The notes under the pieces are model-generated. The model searched no databases. It was not told the origin of the DNA and saw only the letters and a list, made by a program, of their open reading frames with translations. 11,079 bases of DNA from an uncultured Lachnospiraceae bacterium. GTDB taxonomy: Bacteria > Bacillota > Clostridia > Lachnospirales > Lachnospiraceae. Below are positions 6,023 to 11,079 of this stretch, piece by piece; within the stretch, counting starts at the first letter, position 1; each line of letters begins with the position of its first letter. The position numbers were made by a program, and so were the translations under genes. The stretch spans positions 6,937 through 18,015 of the forward strand of contig CAJUJG010000025.1 in assembly GCA_910586715.1 (NCBI GenBank), in the 5' to 3' direction.

Positions 6023-7183
6023 CTACTTTTGGTCAATTACAACGCTAAGCTGCTGCGTTTCCCCGGGGCGCAGTGTTTTTGTCTTTGCAAAGCCGATAAG
6101 CCTGCGCAGTTCCTTTGCCAGTCCCTCCTGCGGCAGGACCGCATAAACCTGCACAACCTCTCTGCCGGCATACATCGTTCCTGTATTTTGTACCGTGACT
6201 TCTACCTCAAACCCCGTTTCCGTCCTGCGAACCCCTTGCGTCGCTATCGAAAAGTCCGTATAAGAAAGCCCGTATCCAAACGGAAAGAGCGGTTGGATAT
6301 CAAAACTGTCAAAGTAACGGTATCCGACATAAATGCCCTCTCTGTATTCGTCATATTCCAAATTTTTGTTCAGATAGCCGAACGTTTCGGCAGACGGATA
6401 ATCCGCATAGTGTCTCGCCCAAGTCGTTGTGAGCCTGCCGCTTGGCGTTACATCTGCGAAAAGCACATCTGCCACCGCATGACCGCCCTCCTGACCGGGC
6501 AGGGAACAATGCAGGATTGCCCTGATATTTTGTGCCTCCTGCAAAATCCCCGTCAGCTCTATCGGCGCGCCGACATTTAAAATCAGTACGATTGGAAGAT
6601 TTTGTCCGTTTAAAAACAGAAGGTCCTCCCGCTCCGCTGCGCTTAAATAATAATCGCCTTCTTCCCTGCGGCGATCCTTTCCTTCCCCGGAGATTCGGCT
6701 GATGACATAAACCGCTGCCGCCGCCCCTTCCATATCATCAGCCGCTATGCTGCGCCCTGTCGGCATAACAAAAGGATTTGCCGCATAAGCGTCAAAGGGA
6801 TTTTCCATGCCCTTTGCGTCCGCCAGTATCTTTTCCTTCCACGCAGCCCTTGCGTGCGCATAACGCCTCTCGTAATCCGTCAGCCAGTCCTTACTTGTAA
6901 CGTGTATACCTGCGTCCGTAAGTCCTTGGTATATGGAAACTGTTTCCCGGTTGTTGACATCTCCCGAGCCAATGCCTCCCTTGACGGTCTTTCCTGCTCC
7001 GGCTCCAAACAGCGCAACCGCCATAGACCGTTCCAGTGGGAGAATGTCTTCGTTTTTTAAGAGCACAATCCCCTGCGCCGCTGCCTCCCGTGCAAACATG
7101 CTATGTATCATTTCCCGCTGTGAAGGATTTTGTGTCAGCGTACCGCTGTGAATTTTGTTTTTTTCTGTCATAGCTTCTCCCAT
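6023..7183 (-). CDS. GH3 acid/base and fibronectin III-like domains, first half of the interrupted gene
   Basis: A 386-residue product if translation stops at the TAG. Residues 28-265 form the GH3 C-terminal alpha/beta sandwich: REAAAQGIVLLKNEDILPL at 32-50, then RISGEGKDRR at 163-172, where E167 is the expected acid/base by comparison with GH3 enzymes carrying SGEGxDR. GDYYLSAAE and LPGQEGGHAVADVLF are further family signatures. YREGIYVGYRYFD and PFGYGLSYTDF at about 280-311 lead into a fibronectin III-like domain (about 325-386) that is cut before its last strand. No signal peptide is present, so the enzyme would be cytoplasmic and act on imported beta-glucosides. The gene follows the second permease gene by 2 nt (14 nt for the alternative start at 7171), so it is translationally close to the transporter. 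Alone this half lacks the nucleophile and should be inactive as a glycosidase. Confidence 0.7.
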   Translation of the reverse strand: MGEAMTEKNKIHSGTLTQNPSQREMIHSMFAREAAAQGIVLLKNEDILPLERSMAVALFGAGAGKTVKGGIGSGDVNNRETVSIYQGLTDAGIHVTSKDWLTDYERRYAHARAAWKEKILADAKGMENPFDAYAANPFVMPTGRSIAADDMEGAAAAVYVISRISGEGKDRRREEGDYYLSAAEREDLLFLNGQNLPIVLILNVGAPIELTGILQEAQNIRAILHCSLPGQEGGHAVADVLFADVTPSGRLTTTWARHYADYPSAETFGYLNKNLEYDEYREGIYVGYRYFDSFDIQPLFPFGYGLSYTDFSIATQGVRRTETGFEVEVTVQNTGTMYAGREVVQVYAVLPQEGLAKELRRLIGFAKTKTLRPGETQQLSVVIDQK

Positions 7184-7185
7184 TC

Positions 7186-8031
7186 TTATCCCTTAACGCC
7201 TCCAAGCGTCACACCTGCAATAATATATTTTGACAAAAGCAGATAGACAAGGATAATCGGCACAATCGCCACCATAATCATCATGTAAATCTTACCCATG
7301 TCAAAGTTCATGTAATCCGCGCCGCGCAGCATGGCAATTAAAATCGGCACCGTCATTTTGTCCTTTGATTGAATGACCAACGCAGGAACGAAATAATTGT
7401 TCCAAGAACCGACAAACGTAAAGATTGCCTGCACCGCGATTGCCGGTTTCATAATCGGAAGGACGATTTGGTTAAATGTCCGAAACTCCTTCGAGCCGTC
7501 AATTCTTGCCGCCTCCACCAAAGACAGCGGCAGCGATGACTGCAGATAACTGTACATAAAATAAAATACGGACGGTGACGCAATCGACGGGATAATCAGC
7601 GGCAGCAGGGAATCATACATGCCCATTTTCGTAATCAGCCGCAAAAAGCCCATTGCCGTTACCTGCGTCGGCATGACAAGAATTGCCATGATAAACGTAA
7701 ACGCGATTTTCTTTAATTTGAAATCATACGCGTACAATCCGTATGCCGTGAGCGATGAAAAATAAGTACAAATTGCCGCACAGCTTCCTGATACGATGAG
7801 GCTGTTTAAAATACCCCTTATCATCGGAAACGTTCCGTCGTTTGCCACATTTTTTAAATTCTGCCAAAAGTGACCTCCCGGAAGCGCCGAAAAGCCTTTT
7901 TGCAAATCCGCGTGCGAGCGCGTCGCATTGACAAATAAGATATAGAAGAAAAACAGGCACATAAACGATAAAATAATCAGAACTACATGTGCAAAAATAC
8001 TGCGCAGAGCGCTTAATGTTTTTGAATTCAT
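7186..8031 (-). CDS. Carbohydrate ABC transporter permease, MalG/CUT1 type
   Basis: An integral membrane subunit of 281 residues with six predicted helices (first at about 14-34, last at about 250-268). The cytoplasmic EAA loop that contacts the ATPase is at 173-193 (EAARIDGSKEFRTFNQIVLP), and the protein ends with the short GVTLGGVKG tail common in MalG-type permeases. It pairs with the other permease to form the membrane channel for sugar uptake. The gene starts 5 nt after the upstream permease gene's stop; its AGGAG lies within that gene's last codons, 9 nt from the ATG, so the two are translationally coupled. The family is secure; the sugar is inferred from the phosphorylase and beta-glucosidase neighbours. 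Confidence 0.95.
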   Translation of the reverse strand: MNSKTLSALRSIFAHVVLIILSFMCLFFFYILFVNATRSHADLQKGFSALPGGHFWQNLKNVANDGTFPMIRGILNSLIVSGSCAAICTYFSSLTAYGLYAYDFKLKKIAFTFIMAILVMPTQVTAMGFLRLITKMGMYDSLLPLIIPSIASPSVFYFMYSYLQSSLPLSLVEAARIDGSKEFRTFNQIVLPIMKPAIAVQAIFTFVGSWNNYFVPALVIQSKDKMTVPILIAMLRGADYMNFDMGKIYMMIMVAIVPIILVYLLLSKYIIAGVTLGGVKG

Positions 8032-8036
8032 ACGTT

Positions 8037-8987
8037 TTATCTCCTTCCTGCTTTCCGCTTTTTCCTTGCAGCAGCCTTAGAACCGTCCGAATCATCATCA
8101 TTTGTCATGCGGTAAACGATAAAGCACAAAATGCCGCTTACAATAAACAGATATACCGACAGCGAACCTGCCATACCATAGTTTTTACTCTTCAAATGAC
8201 TGTTCAGGAACATAATCAGCGTCATGGACGTACGGTCGGGATTTCCCTGTCCGTTTGTCAGAATCTGAGGCACGTCAAACATCTGCAGTCCGCCGATAAT
8301 AGACGTAATCAGCGTGTATGCCAAAATCGGGCGGATAAGCGGAAGCGTGATATGGAAAAACCGCTGCGTACTGCTGCACCCGTCAAGCTCCGACGCCTCA
8401 AAAATATCCGGGCTGATACCCATAATCGCCGCCATCAGCATAATCGTCGTATTACCAAACCACATCAGAAAATTCATCAGTCCAACCAACGACCGTGTTC
8501 CAAACACTGAGCCCATAAAATCAATTGCATGGTCCGTAAGCCCCATCGACATCAGAATGGAATTCATCGGTCCGTTTGTCGAAAACAGCGTGAAAAACAA
8601 CATTGCAAATGCCGATGCCATAATCAGGTTCGGAAGGTAGATAACCACTTTAAAGAACTGCTTGCCGTGAAGCTTTAAGCGCGCGTCCACAAACCACTGT
8701 GCAAGCAAAAGCGCAATCACAATCTGCGGGACAAATCCGATTAGCCACAAAATCAGCGTATTTCCCGCATACTTTATCATATCGGTCTGCAGCAGGCTGG
8801 CATAATTTTGGAATCCGACAAAATTCGGACCAATCTCCTTAATTCCCGAACGGTAGTATTCGTAGAAGCTGTAGCGAATAGTATCAATCAAAGGAATAAA
8901 GGAAAAAATGAAAAAAGCTGCAAAAAACGGAAGAATGAAAATATATCCCCATTTTGCATAATCTATCTTTTTACGTTTTTGTTTCAT
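8037..8987 (-). CDS. Carbohydrate ABC transporter permease, MalF/UgpA-like CUT1 type
   Basis: A 316-residue membrane protein with six helices, the first at about 13-33 after a basic MKQKRKKIDYAKWGY start. The EAA loop is at 197-217 (EASELDGCSSTQRFFHITLP). The extracytoplasmic segment after helix 1 includes FVGFQNYASLL, typical of MalF/UgpA-like partners. The C-terminus is an unusually basic tail after an acidic NDDDSDG stretch, ending KAAARKKRKAGRR, presumably cytoplasmic. AAGGG lies 11 nt before the ATG. It follows the binding-protein gene by 70 nt, a gap that holds a strong hairpin. With the next permease it forms the transport channel. No ATP-binding subunit gene is nearby, so a shared MsmK/UgpC-type ATPase from elsewhere is inferred. 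Confidence 0.95.
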   Translation of the reverse strand: MKQKRKKIDYAKWGYIFILPFFAAFFIFSFIPLIDTIRYSFYEYYRSGIKEIGPNFVGFQNYASLLQTDMIKYAGNTLILWLIGFVPQIVIALLLAQWFVDARLKLHGKQFFKVVIYLPNLIMASAFAMLFFTLFSTNGPMNSILMSMGLTDHAIDFMGSVFGTRSLVGLMNFLMWFGNTTIMLMAAIMGISPDIFEASELDGCSSTQRFFHITLPLIRPILAYTLITSIIGGLQMFDVPQILTNGQGNPDRTSMTLIMFLNSHLKSKNYGMAGSLSVYLFIVSGILCFIVYRMTNDDDSDGSKAAARKKRKAGRR

Positions 8988-9011
8988 ATGCTATCATTCC
9001 CTTCTTAGGCA

Positions 9012-9039
9012 TACTGCGGTGCATGGACGCACCGCAGTA
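9012..9039 (-). promoter_or_regulatory. Intercistronic hairpin between binding-protein and permease genes
   Basis: TACTGCGGTGC (9012-9022) and GCACCGCAGTA (9029-9039) make a perfect 11-bp stem with a 6-nt loop. On the minus strand no U-tract follows (next bases TGCCTAAGAAG), so it is not a standard terminator. In operons of this layout such stems protect the upstream mRNA from 3' exonucleases and allow far more binding protein than permease; that role is inferred here. Confidence 0.65.
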
Positions 9040-9057
9040 AATCGTCAGATACTTTTT

Positions 9058-10500
9058 TTATTGCGGCCATTGTACCTCGGTAATTTCCGGATAACGCTCA
9101 ATAATTGCCGTCTCAAAGTTTGCCTTTGCCTTGTCAAAGTCAACCATTCCCTGAAAATAATCGCTGAATGAATTTTGGATTAATTCCACGCAGCCCTGGT
9201 CGTAAGCGGAAAGCGGTGCAATCACGATATTTTCCGCAACCGGAGAGAAATACTTAAATGGATTTTGTCCGCCGAGGAATTCAGAAGAAAAGTTCTTGTC
9301 GTCCGTAGCCGCCTTTCTCATGCTGCTCTGCGTATTGGTAAAGTCCGTCTTTTCCTGTGAAATCTTTAACAGATTGTCCGTATCTGCAGTTACTGCCATG
9401 ATAATGTCCTTTACATGCTGCGGATTGTCCGTACCTGCACACGCATGCACATAAGAACCGCCCCAGTTGTATTCCTGCGGAGGATTTGTTACCGCCCACA
9501 TGCCGTCCCCGCCGTCCCAGTTGGGCTTTAACGTAAAATCAATGCCCCATGCCGGAAACAGGAACGCAAACACCTTTGAAGAAGAGCCCATCGCCTGATT
9601 CCAGTCGGAATTCCACTGTCCCTTCACGGTTTTGTCCAAATAACCTGCGTCCAGCCATTCCTTGGAATCATTAATCCAGTTCATAATCTTTTGGTCAACC
9701 TTAATTACGGTTTCGCCCGGTGCAACCCACGGCGCGTCAATGCTGTTGCCGTAAAGACGGAATGTGTCCGCATACGACGCAAACGTATAATAACCTTTTG
9801 CCTTCAGCTCGCCTGCCGTCGCCTTAATTGTATCCCAGTCCTTCACCTTCGCGCCGATTTCCTCGGGGTCGTCCGTACCGAACACCTCTTTTGCAATGTC
9901 GCGGCGGTATACAATCAGTCCAGGGCAGCACTGCCATGTTGAACCTCTCTGCACGCCGTTCTCATCAGACGCCGTTACTTTTGTAAAACTGTACTGATCC
10001 GCAAGATCCGTATCGGGATTGATGCCAAGGTCTGTTAAAGGCATTGCAACGTCCGCCTCCGCATCGGTATATTTATTTACATAATCTGTTTCTGATAAGA
10101 AAATGTCAACCTTGTCGTCCGCCGCAGCGCTTGCCTGATTGAGCAGCGCCTCGTCAAGCTTTTGCTGATAAACGCCGTCCTGATTGGGATTGATAATCCA
10201 GTGTATTTCCGTTCCGTCTTTTAAGACAGTCACCGTTCCGTCCGCAGACGTTTCCTTCACCTCGGGATAAACCAGTTCCACGCGCTCACGAAACTCGTTG
10301 TTCCAGCTGTAGATGTTGATAATCTTGCCCTCGTCCGTAGCTGACGCTACCGCCGCGTCCGAACTGCTGCCCTGCGCGTCCCCTCCGGTCTGCACGTTTG
10401 CGCTGTCGCCTGTACCTGAGCCGCCCTGTCCGCCGCAGCCTGCCAGTGTTCCTGCCGCAAGCGCTGTCATTAATACGATACTGACTAATTTCTTTTTCAT
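9058..10500 (-). CDS. Extracellular solute (sugar)-binding lipoprotein of an ABC transporter
   Basis: A 480-residue family 1-type solute-binding protein that captures the sugar outside the membrane and delivers it to the two permeases encoded downstream. Residues 1-21 are a lipoprotein signal peptide (MKKKLVSIVLMTALAAG), and the lipobox TLAGC puts the lipidated cysteine at C22. A Gly/Ser/Ala-rich tether follows to about residue 58, where the mature fold begins with INIYSWNNEF. The region DKVDIFLSETDYVNKYTD and the later WGIDFTLKPNWDGGDGMWAV fit sugar-binding proteins, and several tryptophans could stack on sugar rings. AGGAGG lies 8 nt before the ATG. This is the first gene of the operon, behind a strong promoter at 10578-10607. 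The ligand is probably a beta-linked oligosaccharide, judged from the phosphorylase and GH3 neighbours only. Confidence 0.93.
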   Translation of the reverse strand: MKKKLVSIVLMTALAAGTLAGCGGQGGSGTGDSANVQTGGDAQGSSSDAAVASATDEGKIINIYSWNNEFRERVELVYPEVKETSADGTVTVLKDGTEIHWIINPNQDGVYQQKLDEALLNQASAAADDKVDIFLSETDYVNKYTDAEADVAMPLTDLGINPDTDLADQYSFTKVTASDENGVQRGSTWQCCPGLIVYRRDIAKEVFGTDDPEEIGAKVKDWDTIKATAGELKAKGYYTFASYADTFRLYGNSIDAPWVAPGETVIKVDQKIMNWINDSKEWLDAGYLDKTVKGQWNSDWNQAMGSSSKVFAFLFPAWGIDFTLKPNWDGGDGMWAVTNPPQEYNWGGSYVHACAGTDNPQHVKDIIMAVTADTDNLLKISQEKTDFTNTQSSMRKAATDDKNFSSEFLGGQNPFKYFSPVAENIVIAPLSAYDQGCVELIQNSFSDYFQGMVDFDKAKANFETAIIERYPEITEVQWPQ

Positions 10501-10559
10501 GTTAAATTCCTCCTATCACATTTTTTTCATTTCTTTGATTGCTTTGTTACGATTATCTT

Positions 10560-10567
10560 AAACGTTT
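10560..10567. promoter_or_regulatory. Palindromic operator core (AAACGTTT), LacI/CcpA-like
   Basis: A perfect 8-bp palindrome with a central CG, placed just downstream of the expected transcription start of the transporter operon. Central-CG palindromes flanked by A and T runs are typical of LacI-family operators and of CcpA cre sites. The outer positions (AGAAAACGTTTAAG on the minus strand) match the cre pattern only partly, so a sugar-specific LacI-family repressor is at least as likely as CcpA. No such regulator gene is in the window. Confidence 0.45.
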
Positions 10568-10577
10568 TCTGCCCGGC

Positions 10578-10607
10578 AATATATCAGAATGCCACAAAAA
10601 ATGTCAA
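10578..10607 (-). promoter_or_regulatory. Sigma-A-type promoter of the sugar transporter operon
   Basis: On the minus strand a perfect TTGACA (10602-10607), an 18-nt spacer and TATATT (10578-10583), with TGA directly before the -10 as an extended -10 element. The start point would be near 10571, giving a leader of about 70 nt before the binding-protein ATG. The start site abuts the AAACGTTT palindrome, which suggests repression at initiation. Confidence 0.7.
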
Positions 10608-10627
10608 ATTCATGTCGTTTCTTTGTC
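10602..10627. repeat. Three TGTC repeats phased at 11 bp, overlapping and upstream of the -35 box
   Basis: TGTC occurs at 10602, 10613 and 10624 on the plus strand (GACA on the minus strand). The copies are exactly 11 bp apart, about one helical turn, and each is followed by A/G then an A/T-rich stretch. The copy nearest the gene is part of the -35 hexamer. Phased direct repeats running into the -35 are a common layout for activator sites, including AraC-family sites. The repeat unit is short, so chance is not excluded. Confidence 0.35.
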
Positions 10628-10655
10628 ATTTTTTTATATTTTTCTTTTTGCCATA

Positions 10656-11079
10656 TCAGGAAAGCTCTAAAACGATTTCTGAATGCGCTTTCAATAGCTT
10701 CGCCGGGATATAATTGTCCGAAAGCTCCACGCCGTCCACGGTCAGCTTATGGAAGCCGCTCTCCGAATGCTTGGGATTGCGCACTGTGATATGTAAATGG
10801 CTGCCCCTGAAATCCTTGTCAATCTCAAAGCACTCCCACGCCTTTGGAATGGAGGGCGCAATCCGCAGCCCGTAAAAGTCGGGACGCATTCCCAAAATGC
10901 CCTCGACACAACCGACCATGACCGTTGAGGCTGTGCCTGTCAGCCAGTGTACATGCGAACGCCCGAAATGCGGGCTTGCCTTCCCTTCCGTAAACTGCCC
11001 GTAACAATACGGCTCCAGCCTGCGGATTTCCGCCCGGTCATTCTGCGCCGCCGGCGCGTTCTCCATAAAATACTCAAAC
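10656..11079 (-). CDS. GH94-like glycoside phosphorylase, C-terminal part (cut by window edge)
   Basis: The last 140 residues of a large enzyme whose start lies beyond the right edge. The sequence contains the C-terminal signature of GH94 phosphorylases (formerly glycosyltransferase family 36): RRLEPYCYGQFTEGKASP, then GRSHVHWLTGTAST, GILGMRPDFYGLRIAPSIP and a short beta-sandwich ending LHITVRNPKHSESG. Such enzymes split beta-glucosides such as cellobiose, cellodextrins or chitobiose with phosphate, giving sugar 1-phosphate and saving ATP; the exact substrate cannot be judged from this part. The stop is TGA at 10656-10658. It lies 155 nt upstream of the binding-protein gene in the same direction. 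That gap has its own promoter and no clear terminator. Together with the transporter and the GH3 gene it points to uptake and intracellular breakdown of beta-linked oligosaccharides. Confidence 0.85.
   Translation of the reverse strand, partial: FEYFMENAPAAQNDRAEIRRLEPYCYGQFTEGKASPHFGRSHVHWLTGTASTVMVGCVEGILGMRPDFYGLRIAPSIPKAWECFEIDKDFRGSHLHITVRNPKHSESGFHKLTVDGVELSDNYIPAKLLKAHSEIVLELS

Larger units (their letters stand above)
4718..7183 (-). pseudogene. Circularly permuted GH3 beta-glucosidase gene interrupted by one in-frame TAG
   Basis: The whole region is one reading frame of 821 codons, broken only at codon 387 (6023-6025, TAG). Without the stop it would encode a complete GH3 glycosidase with permuted order: acid/base alpha/beta domain, fibronectin III-like domain, then TIM-barrel domain with the nucleophile. 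The residues on both sides of the stop continue the same beta-strand pattern: DQK, stop, then LAGFSEQLHAWTIEQGVYGI. This aligns by eye with the DLASF...W...E.G.Y end of the fibronectin III-like domain in GH3 enzymes, so nothing but one codon is disturbed. A C-to-T change from CAG (Gln) would explain it. TAG ends two other genes in this window, so general reassignment is unlikely. The start at 7183 has AAGGG 6 nt upstream; the ATG at 7171 has GGGAG and is also possible. Confidence 0.75.

Noticed and set aside
6023..6025. Genome-wide reassignment of TAG to an amino acid
   Set aside because: The two regulator genes at 1733-2572 and 3928-4683 end with TAG at their expected C-termini, so TAG is read as a stop in this genome.
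5974..6025. Independent translation restart of the GH3 second half at the GTG at 5974
   Set aside because: The purine stretch touches the GTG with no spacer, and the start would fall inside a beta-strand of the fibronectin III-like domain.
5744..6580. A 278-codon plus-strand open frame spanning the TAG position
   Set aside because: It is antisense to GH3 coding sequence on both sides, Arg/Cys/Leu-rich, and has no ribosome binding site. It is a by-product of the GH3 codon pattern.

Overview
The window looks like a chromosomal segment of a Gram-positive anaerobe of the Clostridia, most likely the Lachnospiraceae. The reasons are AGGAGG-type ribosome binding sites, a lipoprotein-type sugar-binding protein, a family 3 glycosidase with permuted domain order of the kind known from Butyrivibrio and Ruminococcus, and a YqeG-type phosphatase. 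There is no phage, plasmid, IS element, CRISPR array, tRNA or rRNA in view. All genes except one AraC-type regulator lie on the minus strand, so the window is best read from right to left.

Right part (about 4.7-11.1 kb): a beta-glucoside or oligosaccharide utilisation locus. It starts with the 3' end of a GH94-like phosphorylase (10656-11079). A strong sigma-A-type promoter with a palindromic operator and an 11-bp-phased repeat follows. Next comes an operon of solute-binding lipoprotein, two CUT1-type permeases and a GH3 beta-glucosidase. A hairpin without a U-tract separates the binding protein from the permeases. No ATPase gene is present, so a shared ATPase encoded elsewhere is inferred. 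The GH3 gene is circularly permuted (acid/base half first, nucleophile half last) and is cut in frame by one TAG codon. It is either a fresh pseudogene, a case of amber readthrough, or a sequence error. A convergent AraC regulator (3928-4683, plus strand) is the likely local regulator.

Middle part (about 2.6-3.9 kb): an R2K-type ATP-grasp gene (2865-3635) of unknown substrate. Upstream of it lie two adjacent hairpins, and a good minus-strand promoter sits beyond them. The pair could be a structured leader RNA or a dispersed repeat element. A 48-residue small ORF with an extended -10 promoter follows.

Left part (1-2.6 kb): a Rob-like regulator (AraC DNA-binding domain plus GyrI-like ligand domain) precedes a MATE efflux pump. 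A 10-bp inverted repeat sits just before the pump's ribosome binding site. Together they resemble a drug-sensing and export pair. The left edge holds the 5' part of a YqeG-family HAD phosphatase gene with its own promoter.
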